Virus record (IMG/VR): IMGVR_UViG_3300020122_000346
Span: 1-27,281 of that record
Source of the DNA: a virus
Reading direction: 5' to 3' (one strand)
DNA: 27,281 nt
In this document: positions 1-7,554 of the stretch, in pieces
Position numbering within the stretch: position 1 is the stretch's first letter
Layout of the letters: each line of letters starts with the position of its first letter
Program-made: the position numbers and the translations under genes
Notes under the pieces: generated by a model
The model's database searches: none
What the model was told of the DNA's origin: nothing
What the model saw: only the letters and a program-made list of their open reading frames with translations

Positions 1-723
1 GGTCTTTAGCACTTCCCCGGTTGTATGGGCGGCTTCGACGGTCTTGGGGGCTAGCAAGTGCGCTCCGATGCCCGCCACCCCGGCAACAGTCAATCCCAGC
101 CCAAGATTAGCCTCCGTTCGTTCCTGGGGGGTTCCGGTAACCGAAGCCTCTCCCGCAGCACGCGCAGCGGCAGGAACGTCACTGGCCATCTTTGCGCCCC
201 AGCCAAGGGCTACCAGCTTTTGCGCCACACTGCCGAGTGGGCCAGTAAATGCCGTGGCTACCGTCGCCGGACTGACAACGCCCGTTGCGGTGTTAATAAT
301 TCCCGCAATCGTCCCTAGTGCTTGCTCAGTCGGCATTTTTCCGCCCATCACTCCAGCAACCGCAGCCTGAAATCTTGGGTCTTCGGCTTTTACCCTGGGG
401 ATAATCGCACCCATGAGGCCAATAGGCTCTCCGCTGGTTGTCGGCTGGCCAAGGTTCGACTCGGGTTGAATGCGAATACTGCGCTCGGCTTCAGCCTGAT
501 TACGGCCCATCTCCGAGCCTTCGGCGCCGGATTGGAGAAGATTGATTACCTGACCCGGAATCTTGGTGGCCTGCTCAATCCCCGTCTTGGCGTAGGGCGT
601 GAAAATCCGGGTCAGGCTCTCGGGGCTGAAGATTTCCTCCAGCTCAGCTTGATTGGGTGGTGAATCCCCCTCCAGCCGCAAGGTCTTTTTCGTGACCGAA
701 TCGGTGACGAGATAAGTGCTCAC
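1..723 (-). CDS. Internal virion-type protein, C-terminus cut by window edge
   Basis: The frame starts with GTG at 723-721 and stays open to base 1, giving at least 241 residues, so the C-terminus lies outside the window. The GTG overlaps the TGA of the upstream gene in a GTGA arrangement, which is why I chose it and which implies translational coupling. The N-terminus has the pattern YLVTDSVTKKTLRLEGDSPP followed by an acidic ELEEIF. As I remember it, a short segment of this kind opens many long phage internal-virion or polyvalent proteins. After residue 120 the sequence is rich in Ala and Gly, with several amphipathic or hydrophobic helices that could contact membranes. Seen: start, overlap, composition. 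Inferred: a protein ejected with the DNA, likely continuing as a large multidomain product. No enzyme motif is visible in the part present. Confidence 0.7.
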   Translation of the reverse strand, partial: MSTYLVTDSVTKKTLRLEGDSPPNQAELEEIFSPESLTRIFTPYAKTGIEQATKIPGQVINLLQSGAEGSEMGRNQAEAERSIRIQPESNLGQPTTSGEPIGLMGAIIPRVKAEDPRFQAAVAGVMGGKMPTEQALGTIAGIINTATGVVSPATVATAFTGPLGSVAQKLVALGWGAKMASDVPAAARAAGEASVTGTPQERTEANLGLGLTVAGVAGIGAHLLAPKTVEAAHTTGEVLKT

Positions 724-1697
724 GGCCTCGCAGGAGTAATCTTGAACCTGGAGGGATTGGGCGTTCCCGTGGCTGGTGCGGGAGCGGTAGTCGCTGGCGG
801 CGGGGTAGATTCGCCCGTGCTGGCATCAGCTTGGTCAGCCAACCTCGCAAGCCTTAGCTGCGCGGTTTCAAGCTGCTTGGACAGGTTGTTATAAACGTTT
901 TTCAGTGTTTGGTTGCTCGGGTCTTGTTCTGACGCAAACTTGGCCCCAGCAACTCGCTGGGTGAGTGTGTTGATACTGTCACTAATCCTGACTATCTCCT
1001 TTTGCTTGGGCGTAGCCATGCCGCCGCGTTCTGCGGCTATTGCCAATCGGGTCGTCGCATTCACATCAGCCACAACTTCCCGGCTGGAAGCTCCAATTTC
1101 TGCCACGTCTCGTGCAGCCTCGCCGCGCATACCGGCTATTTCAATCGCGGTGTGTGCCCGCTTCTCCTGGCGTTGGTTTAATCCAGCAATCTGCTCCTCT
1201 GCTTTCTTTAGCTCCAAATTCTTGGTGTCCCGAATAAGCTTGTCTTTGCGAATCCGATCCTTCTCCTGATTGGCCAGCTTGCTCTGAACCATTGGCTCGG
1301 GCTGGCTAGGGTCTTTCGACCATTCGTTCACTAGCGGCAACTCCTGCGCTGCCAGCTCCGATTCATGCGCCATTTCTTCGGCGCGCTGATAGGCAAGCTG
1401 GGCTTGTGCGTTGCGCTGAGAAATGAGCGCGCCAGCCTGCGCCTGTTTGATTTTCCAGAGCGGATCAGCTTGGTTCATGCGGGCCATGGCTAAGCCCGAA
1501 GGTATTTCCTGGAGCCACGACTTAGCCTGAACATTAGAATCTTTTTCAGCCGCTTCCTTGGATTCCTTTGAAAGCTCTGCTGCGTTATACAGCGCGGCCA
1601 ATCCTCCCCCGACAGCTTCTCCGAATAGTTGGGGTGAAGCTGGCTTGGCTATTGCCTGGAGCCAGCGGGGGACCTCCACGGAAAAAATATCACTCAT
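720..1697 (-). CDS. Coiled-coil virion-associated protein
   Basis: This gene encodes 325 residues from an ATG preceded by AGGAG about 8 bases upstream (near 1706-1710), one of the clearer ribosome sites in this arm. I do not recognise a named family. The N-terminal 50 residues hold a short hydrophobic, Gly/Ala-rich stretch (FGEAVGGGLAALYNAA). Residues about 55-280 are charged and rich in Ala, Glu, Gln and Lys, as expected for long coiled coils. The tail is Pro/Thr/Ala-rich (TPPPATTAPAPATGTP) and probably disordered. It lies between two other unrecognised virion-type genes and shares a GTGA overlap with the next. Composition and position suggest an internal core or ejection protein of a short-tailed phage; that function is inference. 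The HNH gene separates it from the rest of the operon. Confidence 0.75.
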   Translation of the reverse strand: MSDIFSVEVPRWLQAIAKPASPQLFGEAVGGGLAALYNAAELSKESKEAAEKDSNVQAKSWLQEIPSGLAMARMNQADPLWKIKQAQAGALISQRNAQAQLAYQRAEEMAHESELAAQELPLVNEWSKDPSQPEPMVQSKLANQEKDRIRKDKLIRDTKNLELKKAEEQIAGLNQRQEKRAHTAIEIAGMRGEAARDVAEIGASSREVVADVNATTRLAIAAERGGMATPKQKEIVRISDSINTLTQRVAGAKFASEQDPSNQTLKNVYNNLSKQLETAQLRLARLADQADASTGESTPPPATTAPAPATGTPNPSRFKITPARP

Positions 1698-1737
1698 GAG
1701 CTAGACTCCTTTTCGATTCTGCTCCATAATGAAAAGT

Positions 1738-1766
1738 GCCTCGGCGCTGAACGAACAGCCCGAGGC
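1738..1766 (-). terminator. Strong GC-rich hairpin, possible minus-strand terminator
   Basis: GCCTCGG (1738-1744) pairs perfectly with CCGAGGC (1760-1766). GCTG (1746-1749) pairs with CAGC (1756-1759) after a one-base bulge, leaving the hexaloop AACGAA. Read on the minus strand the stem is followed by ACTTTTCATTAT, a weak T-rich tract, so it could attenuate minus-strand transcription coming from the 2515-3222 gene. It lies between the HNH gene and the 325-residue gene and may have arrived with the HNH insertion. The T-tract is imperfect, so the terminator role is uncertain. Confidence 0.4.
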
Positions 1767-1798
1767 GTGGAATAACCAAAACAAACTTGATTACTCGA

Positions 1799-2533
1799 AT
1801 GAAGCTTCTCGAAGAATGTCCCCACCGTCAACCTCCCACCCAAGAATTTCTGGAATCCTTCAGATTCTCTAAGACCATAGTAAGTCGCCTTTTCGCGAAG
1901 GTTAAAATCGTGGGAGAGTGTTGGGTTTTCGATGGAGCTAAGGGGCCATTCGGGCATGGAAGAATTGGCAAGGGATCGGCGCGGGAAAAACAAACTGGCG
2001 CGCATCAAGTTTCGTGGATACTCGCCTATGGACCGATTCCAAGGGGCATGAATGTTTGCCATCACTGCGACAATCCGCCTTGCATTAATCCCTCTCATCT
2101 TTGGCTCGGATCTCAGGCGGATAATATTGCGGATGCAGTTCAAAAGGGTCGAATGCCGTATGGCCAAAAAACCTTCAATGCAAAACTCACCGATGATAAG
2201 GTTCGAGAAATAAGACGCCTTTACGCTTTGGGCTCTTATTCCCAGGAGGCTTTGGGGATTATTTTCGGAGTGAGCCGACGACAGATCGGAGACATTATCA
2301 ACAGGGTGAATTGGAAACGCGTTACGGATAACCGCCTTGATATAGTTATCAAACGAAGAAGCGTATCTCAAAAACTCACGGATGAAGACATTCAAAAAAT
2401 AAAAAAGCTTTACGAAACGTCCGGTCTCAGTCAGGAAGACATTGGAGCTATATTTGGAATCCACCAAACCGGAGTCGGGAAGATTATCCGAGGTGAAACA
2501 TGGAAACACGTCGCTCACATGCTCATTCCTTGA
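1799..2533 (+). CDS. HNH homing-type endonuclease with two C-terminal HTH repeats
   Basis: From ATG 1799 it is 244 residues; a TTG at 1787 would add four, and neither has a clear ribosome site. Residues about 40-118 form an HNH_3-type nuclease core: AHQVSW near 68-73, VCHHCDNPPC at 86-95, NPSHLWLG at 97-104 and NIADAVQKGR at 109-118. Known members are free-standing or intron homing endonucleases that nick or cut phage DNA. Two copies of a helix-turn-helix-like unit follow (about 128-175 and 192-239). Both contain KLTD..., an I..LY element, SQE, an IFG element and a W near the end, and they probably give target specificity. The gene runs against the surrounding operon and its tail overlaps that of the 2515-3222 gene by 19 bp. 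Nuclease assignment is firm; homing activity is inferred from family and placement. Confidence 0.92.
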   Translation: MKLLEECPHRQPPTQEFLESFRFSKTIVSRLFAKVKIVGECWVFDGAKGPFGHGRIGKGSAREKQTGAHQVSWILAYGPIPRGMNVCHHCDNPPCINPSHLWLGSQADNIADAVQKGRMPYGQKTFNAKLTDDKVREIRRLYALGSYSQEALGIIFGVSRRQIGDIINRVNWKRVTDNRLDIVIKRRSVSQKLTDEDIQKIKKLYETSGLSQEDIGAIFGIHQTGVGKIIRGETWKHVAHMLIP

Positions 2534-3222
2534 TTTGCAATTCCAGCCTGCTGTTGCTGTGGTCCGGTAGGTCCGCCAAAGTTACCTCCGCCGCCTTTGC
2601 TGAGGTAGGCTTCGGCCAAGCCATAAATACGGGACTCAATCCCGCCGAGGACAGGATCGGGCATCGCGTTAATCTGGTTCTGAAGCCAGCTTCTCTCAAA
2701 CTGCATATTGCGTTCCTCAACATCAAAGCCTGCCTGCTGTAGCGGAGAGATGAACATCGACGAAACATTCATCATGCCAGGTTGATACATGGCATCCATG
2801 GTCTTTAGCCAGCTTTCGGCAGATGAGATTCCTTTATCGATCAGGTTCAGCGAGGTAAGTCCCAAGTCACGAGCCACAAGATCCCCGTGCATCCCCGATC
2901 CAGCAAATCCGCCCGACAATGCCCGTGCCGCTGCATTGCTCTGCACCGCGTTGGAAACGTCAGTCGGTATCTGGCCTTTCAGCAGCGACTCAATGTCGGT
3001 CGAAGCTGCGCCGGTGATCTCGCCGTAGTTCGGGATCACCGACGACAGCATTTGCTGGATTTGCTGCTGGGTGAACTGGTTGGCTTGGCCAACGAGCTTC
3101 TCGGTAGCTGGAAGGGCTGACAGGTTGCCAGTTATCGCGGTCTGTTGCTCGCTCTGAAGATTGAGCTTTTGAAGCGGTGGGACGCTTGGTTTAGAACCAA
3201 ATATTTCTTGAAGCACGCCCAT
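2515..3222 (-). CDS. Virion protein of unknown role (tail/internal type)
   Basis: The product is 235 residues from an ATG three bases after the TGA of the upstream connector-like gene, so translation is probably coupled; no strong ribosome site is visible. I know no function. The sequence is Gln/Ser/Ala-rich with a segment SAAR/ALSGGFAGSGMHGDL near residues 95-115 followed by a helical region (LGLTSLNLIDKGISSAESW). It ends in a low-complexity Gly/Gln tail (GGGGNFGG, QQQQ). The position among tail and internal-protein genes suggests a structural or ejection protein. The last codons and stop lie inside the 3' end of the opposite-strand HNH gene, so the present C-terminus may have been set by that insertion. 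Confidence 0.7.
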   Translation of the reverse strand: MGVLQEIFGSKPSVPPLQKLNLQSEQQTAITGNLSALPATEKLVGQANQFTQQQIQQMLSSVIPNYGEITGAASTDIESLLKGQIPTDVSNAVQSNAAARALSGGFAGSGMHGDLVARDLGLTSLNLIDKGISSAESWLKTMDAMYQPGMMNVSSMFISPLQQAGFDVEERNMQFERSWLQNQINAMPDPVLGGIESRIYGLAEAYLSKGGGGNFGGPTGPQQQQAGIANQGMSM

Positions 3223-3225
3223 AAA

Positions 3226-4272
3226 TCAAAGTAATTGTTCGACCGGATCGACCGATCCAAAATTCCAGCCCTGGACATTGATCCCGATTTTTCGACCTGA
3301 GCCCAAATAGTGATCAAGTTCGCTATCAAGTTCCTGAATCGCGCCCCGAATATAAACCTTGGTTTTCGGGTTCACTCCCCCGTCCATCAAAAGCGAGGCG
3401 TCAGAAAATCTTAGCTCCTCCTCGGCCTTTATGCTCATGCAGGCTTTCTTGAGCGCAGCCAGGTTGCCGATGGTCAGGAAATCGCTGCCAATCGAAACCG
3501 GGATGAAATCGAGCTTGGCCAGCACTTCGACTTTGTACGTGCTGCCCTGGGTGACCGGCAGGAGCGAAGGGAAAAAGTAGCGGGCAAATGCCGGCCTCGT
3601 GTTCGAGGGCTCGTATTGTCCCAGTAGGGTGAATTGGTGCGTGTTGTTATCGTACTGGTAGCACCATACCTGCCCCTGGAGGTCGTTGGGGAACTGTATC
3701 CCGGTGACCTGAGTCCATGAAGTTGAGCTAAATACCAAGGGCTCGGCGCTGGTTCGGATGGTGATGAGTTCCCCGCTCTGGAAATTGGCCGTTGCTCCGA
3801 TCTGGGTCCTAACCCAGTTTGGAGGGCTGGAGAAGTCGTAACCCTGAACCAGCACTTGCTTGCCTGAATCCACCGAAAGGTCACAGATGAAGCGCAAGGC
3901 TACGTCAGTGCCGAACACATCGGTTGCCAGTGGATAATTGCCTCGAAATTCGCAACCTAACCTACCGTCCGGCATTGTTTCATCCATTGGCCCCCAGCCG
4001 TTGTCGAGCCATTCGTACCAGAAATCATGAACTGGGACTATGCTCCGGTTGATGGAAGCTCGCTCAATGCTGGCAATTTGTCGGGGCGTGCTTATGAGCC
4101 CGTTAGTTACCGCGATATTGAATCGCCCCATGGTTCCCCACCAATGCCCGCGCTTGATGACCCGGTCCTGGGCCTCGTTGATGTAGGCTATGACCCGGGG
4201 ATCGGACGGCGGAAGGTTAACCGCTTCCGGTATCCGGCTGTCCAGGGCGTCTTGGAGGGTCTTTCGCTGCAT
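3226..4272 (-). CDS. Connector/tail-tubular-protein-A-like virion protein
   Basis: I chose ATG 4272, giving 348 residues, because it follows the TGA of the upstream gene by one base (TGATATG), a termination-reinitiation arrangement. TTG codons at 4287 and 4284 would extend it slightly. The N-terminal 45 residues hold YINEAQDRVIKRG followed by WWGTMGRFNI, resembling the start of adaptor or tail tubular A-like proteins of short-tailed phages, where an INxAQxxLL helix precedes a beta-rich body. A TPRQIASIERASIN segment (about 62-75) fits the same class. Residues 90-270 are beta-rich, and the last 60 are helical and charged. Placement between the collar-type protein and internal virion proteins supports a head-tail connector or tail-tube role. 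This is a pattern-level assignment without a profile search. Confidence 0.6.
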   Translation of the reverse strand: MQRKTLQDALDSRIPEAVNLPPSDPRVIAYINEAQDRVIKRGHWWGTMGRFNIAVTNGLISTPRQIASIERASINRSIVPVHDFWYEWLDNGWGPMDETMPDGRLGCEFRGNYPLATDVFGTDVALRFICDLSVDSGKQVLVQGYDFSSPPNWVRTQIGATANFQSGELITIRTSAEPLVFSSTSWTQVTGIQFPNDLQGQVWCYQYDNNTHQFTLLGQYEPSNTRPAFARYFFPSLLPVTQGSTYKVEVLAKLDFIPVSIGSDFLTIGNLAALKKACMSIKAEEELRFSDASLLMDGGVNPKTKVYIRGAIQELDSELDHYLGSGRKIGINVQGWNFGSVDPVEQLL

Positions 4273-4273
4273 A

Positions 4274-5053
4274 TCAAGGAGCAACAATCAAAGTTCTGGC
4301 TGTGCGTTTGATGAAGAAAGCCCCCCGGTAGGGGTTCATCAGGTTCAGCGGGGATGGTGGGCCGCCGGCGGGATCGCCGTTGAAGGCGGTTTTAAGCTGG
4401 AGAACATCATCATGGTTTACCTCGGCTCCCTGAACAAAGGGAACCGGAGTCGCCGGGTGAACCGGGACATTCCCGGTAGATCCATCCCAGAAAAGACCCC
4501 TGGCCTGACCAAACCAGGTCGGGCTGAAATACGGAGGCATTAGGTGCTGATGGTTTGGTATGACGGTTGTGTCGAGCACAGCTTTTTCAGCTCCCCCAGT
4601 ATCGTTCACGTTGACGATTGTTCCATAGGACGTGGCGACCACATTTGGGCCAATCGGTATTTTGAAATCGAAGTTATGGTCTACTTGCCAGAACGGGCCG
4701 GTACGATCGCTGACGGTGGCGTTACTTCCCCCGTCGTAGGTCAGCAACGCGGCCTCGGTGTCGGTCCATAGCCGGCGCTCGGCTGAACTTCCCGGTACCG
4801 GATAGGGCCGAATCCAGTCTCCCGAGAAGGTGTACCATCCGTCGATTATCCCGGTGTTGTCAGTCCTGAGCCAAGGGAGGTTTTGCTGGTCTGGAGTGGG
4901 CCGGTTTGGCCCAAAGTTAAACGCGATCCCTCCCTGGACCGTCGCAAACAACTGAAGAACCAGATCGTTTAGGAACTGCTGCGGGCTATTGGGATAGCAA
5001 TAGCCTTGCGGGAAGTTTCCCCCGGAAATGGTGATCTGAATGTTGTCGGGCAT
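4274..5053 (-). CDS. Tail collar/fibre-type virion protein
   Basis: ATG 5053 gives 259 residues; a TTG at 5062 would add three. The N-terminus (INISGGNFPQG-like, ending in a YCYPNSPQQFLNDL helix) precedes a beta-rich body with many Gly, Trp, Pro and Asn residues. The C-terminal half has VIPNHQHLMPPYF (about 163-175), and the last 25 residues contain MNPYRGAFFIKRTAR. These two signatures, a His-rich HxH turn and an NPPY-like segment before a FIxRT strand, are characteristic of phage tail collar domains found in short-tail-fibre tips. The gene follows the cysteine-rich virion gene and is nearly coupled to the connector-like gene. Likely a receptor-contacting or baseplate/fibre protein. The collar assignment is from motifs, the receptor role inferred. 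Confidence 0.65.
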   Translation of the reverse strand: MPDNIQITISGGNFPQGYCYPNSPQQFLNDLVLQLFATVQGGIAFNFGPNRPTPDQQNLPWLRTDNTGIIDGWYTFSGDWIRPYPVPGSSAERRLWTDTEAALLTYDGGSNATVSDRTGPFWQVDHNFDFKIPIGPNVVATSYGTIVNVNDTGGAEKAVLDTTVIPNHQHLMPPYFSPTWFGQARGLFWDGSTGNVPVHPATPVPFVQGAEVNHDDVLQLKTAFNGDPAGGPPSPLNLMNPYRGAFFIKRTARTLIVAP

Positions 5054-5058
5054 AAAAA

Positions 5059-5083
5059 TCAAATCATGACTTCAAATCATGAC
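5059..5083. repeat. Tandem 12-bp direct repeat at a gene junction
   Basis: TCAAATCATGAC occurs at 5059-5070 and again at 5072-5083, a 13-bp period. The copies span the stop codon of the cysteine-rich gene and the leader of the collar-type gene. Each copy carries an ATG ATT TGA triplet run on the minus strand, so the stop motif is duplicated. It is probably a slippage duplication. Confidence 0.85.
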
Positions 5084-6619
5084 AACTGATACAGCATCCA
5101 TTTGAAGGAATTGTCCATAAAAACCTTTCGATCCCTGGTTTATAATTGGGTTAAGCGGGGGATTGCCATCATCTGGTACCTTAACCTCAAAAAACGAAGC
5201 ATCGAATTCCAATTGTTCTATGCTGAGAGCCTCCAGGACTATCGTTTGGCCTGTTTTCATCACCAAATTGATGAAATAGTCCATTGCATAAACATGGGCC
5301 TGGACCGTTGAATGAAGCCCATTTGGGCTGGACAGGTTGTTGAGATAATAAATAGCCACAGGCGAGATGCCGGGATTGGCAAAAGGATCGTTGTCGTAAA
5401 TCTTCAGGCTGTAGTGGTTGGCAAACGGATAGCTTGAGAACGGGAATGGAATTGGGTAGGGGATTGTGGGGTCGTTGGGGTTGGGCCACAGGCGTGCAAA
5501 ATCTTTAGTGCCGGGAATGATGTCGCTCGGATCTCCTCCAGGGACTCCGACATCTGCTCCATAGTAATCCTTAAGCTCTACTGCGCCGCGAATGCGCAGC
5601 CTAACGCTGTAACTCTTTCCGGGGGTTCCTGTAAGCGTGGCATGATTTTGAGGATTAGGATCGGAACAATAGCAAGTGCTTGGCACGGGGTATCCCGAAG
5701 AGCACGGCATATACCACAGCAATTGCTTTAGTTGGCCAGCTATCGAGCATCCGCTTAGCGCAAGGTTTGCCGCAATCTTCGCAGCGGCGCACGCCTTGTT
5801 GTTTGCGTCGCACTTGCTAATCGTCGAATTATAATTCCCGGTGTTCTTTGGAACGAATCCGAAAACCTGATTATTGGTCGGTGTTGGCTGGGTCGTTTGG
5901 CAAACCGGAGTTCCTGCCGGGCAATCTGCCAAAGCCGACGTATCGTCATTCTGAAATATGCAAGTGACGCTTCGCAGGGCGGCGCTCTGAACGGCATCCT
6001 GTGACAATTTATCGGCCTGATCCCGATTCGCTGCCTGCGGCCAGATAGTTGGACCGATCCAGGCTGCGCCCTTGTTAAAACCTAAGTTATCCAGGCACCC
6101 CACCGAGTCATTGGTCTGTGTAAAAACGACCGTCGGCGTAAGCTCTGCCAGGATTGGATTGCCGTTCTCGTCCAGGATTGGATTGCCCTGCTCGTCGAGC
6201 AAAACTTCATCCGGGCAGGCTCCCGGGTTGCAGGTGATAACGCAACACCAGGCTTGGCTTTGGAATCCGCACTGGGTCGTGTAGGTTAAGATACGGGTGG
6301 CAATTTGAAGCGCTAATGCAGCAGCTTCCTGGTCTGCGCTGGATTGGCTATCGGACACCACCCGGCCAGCATCCACACAGTACTTTACCAGCCTTGGTCC
6401 CGGCGATCCTTCTGCCAGCATCGGGTTCCCATTTTCATCCAGGATTGGATTTCCGCCTTCATCGCAAATTAATCCCTGGTTTGGGGGGATGGTCGGATCT
6501 TGTCCGGGGCAAGCAACCGTTGCGCACTGCTGAGCATTGTAATAAATCGCTTCATGAATCAGGTAATCGAAAGGCGTCGGAGGACAACAATCGATGATTT
6601 GTTCGCAAACGGCGCTCAT
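5072..6619 (-). CDS. Large cysteine-rich virion protein with GNPILDENGNP repeats
   Basis: The product is 515 residues from ATG 6619, which overlaps the upstream TGA as ATGA; that overlap decided the start over a TTG at 6628. About 22 cysteines lie in roughly the first 325 residues, several in pairs or clusters (DCCPP, AWCCVITC, TCYCSD), while the last 190 residues have none. Two copies of an Asp/Asn/Gly/Pro unit, GNPILDENGNPML and GNPILDENGNPIL (near 59-71 and 149-161), look like beta-turn repeats. The C-terminal half is beta-rich and Pro-rich. No family is recognised. Operon position between small ORFs and a collar-type protein supports a virion structural role. The cysteines could form disulphides in the mature particle or bind metal, but which is unknown. 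Length and codon use look normal for the operon. Confidence 0.75.
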   Translation of the reverse strand: MSAVCEQIIDCCPPTPFDYLIHEAIYYNAQQCATVACPGQDPTIPPNQGLICDEGGNPILDENGNPMLAEGSPGPRLVKYCVDAGRVVSDSQSSADQEAAALALQIATRILTYTTQCGFQSQAWCCVITCNPGACPDEVLLDEQGNPILDENGNPILAELTPTVVFTQTNDSVGCLDNLGFNKGAAWIGPTIWPQAANRDQADKLSQDAVQSAALRSVTCIFQNDDTSALADCPAGTPVCQTTQPTPTNNQVFGFVPKNTGNYNSTISKCDANNKACAAAKIAANLALSGCSIAGQLKQLLWYMPCSSGYPVPSTCYCSDPNPQNHATLTGTPGKSYSVRLRIRGAVELKDYYGADVGVPGGDPSDIIPGTKDFARLWPNPNDPTIPYPIPFPFSSYPFANHYSLKIYDNDPFANPGISPVAIYYLNNLSSPNGLHSTVQAHVYAMDYFINLVMKTGQTIVLEALSIEQLEFDASFFEVKVPDDGNPPLNPIINQGSKGFYGQFLQMDAVSVVMI

Positions 6620-6936
6620 TTTGGGCAAAAGTTAATTCGGAACCAGTGGCCCCATAGATTCTGAACAATTCCAGTTTCAGTTTCGTAAGAATTGGAGATT
6701 TCGACCGATTTCACCCGCACCCCCTTCAGAGCGCACAGGTGGTCTAACGCTGCAAGCGTAAACCGCGCATCACAGCTCCAATCATCTAGGCTGGAAAGGA
6801 CGAAACCGTCTTTGATTTTTTCGTAATTCTGTTTTGCCATCTCCAAACATTCCTTTTCGCGCCCAGGCGGGACCTGAACTTCGCCGTTTCCAGCCTTCAG
6901 CAGCAGCGGAGTAATGGCTTCAAGTGAAATGCTCAT
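6616..6936 (-). CDS. Small conserved-looking protein of unknown function
   Basis: This ORF encodes 106 residues with ATGA overlaps at both ends, at 6933-6936 and 6616-6619, strong evidence that it is a real gene in a coupled operon. The sequence is mixed charged and hydrophobic with no signal peptide or membrane segment. It has a helical N-terminus (LEAITPLLLKAG), a central DDWSCDARFTLAALDHLCAL helix and a beta-rich end containing WGHWFRINF. I recognise no family. It may be a tail-assembly or minor structural protein because of its neighbours, but nothing in the sequence proves that. Confidence 0.7.
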   Translation of the reverse strand: MSISLEAITPLLLKAGNGEVQVPPGREKECLEMAKQNYEKIKDGFVLSSLDDWSCDARFTLAALDHLCALKGVRVKSVEISNSYETETGIVQNLWGHWFRINFCPK

Positions 6937-7199
6937 GACACTCTATGGTCAACCACGTTCCATACCCATCGCCCTTCGGTTTTCCATGGGCACGCATCGC
7001 TGTTGAAACCAGATCCGTAAGGTTCTCCTGTAGTTGGTACTACCGGATCGCCGAAAGCTTCTTGCCAGGTGCCTCCCCCAAAAACATCTCCAGTTACGAC
7101 CACGTTGAAATCCAGGCACTCGGAAAACAACTGGCTAAACCTCATCGAAAGCGTTGGGTTGCTCAGGCTGTTGGGGTCAAGCTGGAGGGTCAGGGTCAT
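6933..7199 (-). CDS. Small protein of unknown function
   Basis: This ORF encodes 88 residues bounded by ATGA overlaps with both neighbours (7196-7199 and 6933-6936). It begins with a short beta-like, Leu-rich stretch (MTLTLQLDPNSLSNPTLS) and ends in a Trp/Gly-rich region (GGGTWQEAFGDP, WKTEGRWVWNVV). The composition suits a compact beta-rich virion component rather than an enzyme. There is no membrane segment and no recognised motif. Its reality rests mainly on the coupled arrangement and codon-like composition. Confidence 0.65.
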   Translation of the reverse strand: MTLTLQLDPNSLSNPTLSMRFSQLFSECLDFNVVVTGDVFGGGTWQEAFGDPVVPTTGEPYGSGFNSDACPWKTEGRWVWNVVDHRVS

Positions 7200-7405
7200 A
7201 ACGAGCTGACTGATTCCTTAACAGACCAAACCATAACTCGGCTACCGAATATGAAAAAGGCCCAATCGCTTACGTAATCATCTCTTGAGTCGAGCAGAAA
7301 ATGTGACAATCTGCCGAGTCTTGGATTTATCCTTCGATTTCGCAGCCAGATTTTGCACTCTTCAGGCTCCCAGCTTGGCGGGAAGAATATTTGTAATCCG
7401 GTCAT
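7196..7405 (-). CDS. Small protein of unknown function
   Basis: This ORF encodes 69 residues from ATG 7405, overlapping the stop of the 39-residue membrane peptide gene (ATGA) and overlapping the next start in the same way. The sequence has an Arg-rich middle (WLRNRRINPRLGRL) and an aromatic, hydrophobic stretch (WAFFIFGSRVMVW) that is short for a membrane span. I see no known motif. Coupling on both sides is the main evidence that it is translated. Confidence 0.6.
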   Translation of the reverse strand: MTGLQIFFPPSWEPEECKIWLRNRRINPRLGRLSHFLLDSRDDYVSDWAFFIFGSRVMVWSVKESVSSL

Positions 7406-7521
7406 AATCCGATTGCCTTAATCAGGGATATGATCGCAAAGGACCACGCGCCGGCCAGGACGGCGACACCAAAGAGTATGACAATAAACGACCACCACGG
7501 CATGGTTTTGTCGTCTCTCAT
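7402..7521 (-). CDS. 39-residue single-pass membrane peptide (paralogue of 7829-8020)
   Basis: A very short frame runs from ATG 7521 to TGA 7402-7404 and encodes 39 residues beginning MRDDKTMPWW, followed by about 20 hydrophobic residues and a short ALIKA-like end. The leader AAAGGCGGGTGAT just before the ATG gives a usable ribosome site, and the stop overlaps the next start (ATGA). The same MPWW motif followed by a membrane segment occurs in the 63-residue protein at 7829-8020, and 18 bp at the two starts are identical, so the two genes are duplicates. Small single-pass peptides in tail or lysis regions can be holins, antiholins or pinholin-like proteins, but nothing here separates these. 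It is too short for routine gene calling. Confidence 0.6.
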   Translation of the reverse strand: MRDDKTMPWWSFIVILFGVAVLAGAWSFAIISLIKAIGL

Positions 7522-7535
7522 ATCACCCGCCTTTC
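7518..7535. repeat. 18-bp direct repeat, copy B (gene-start/RBS region)
   Basis: TCATATCACCCGCCTTTC is identical to 8017-8034. On the minus strand it supplies the ribosome site and ATG of the 39-residue membrane peptide. In this copy the upstream frame still reads ERRVI then stop, the same last residues that end the 583-residue tail gene at copy A. Copy B therefore looks like a transplanted end-of-gene junction. Confidence 0.9.
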
Positions 7536-7554
7536 ATTTGTCCGCAAACCGCAC

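Noticed and set aside
1694-2518. Long minus-strand ORF (274 codons) opposite the HNH gene
   Set aside because: The plus strand has an unmistakable HNH core and repeated HTH units here. The antisense frame has no motif, starts with GTG and lacks a ribosome site.
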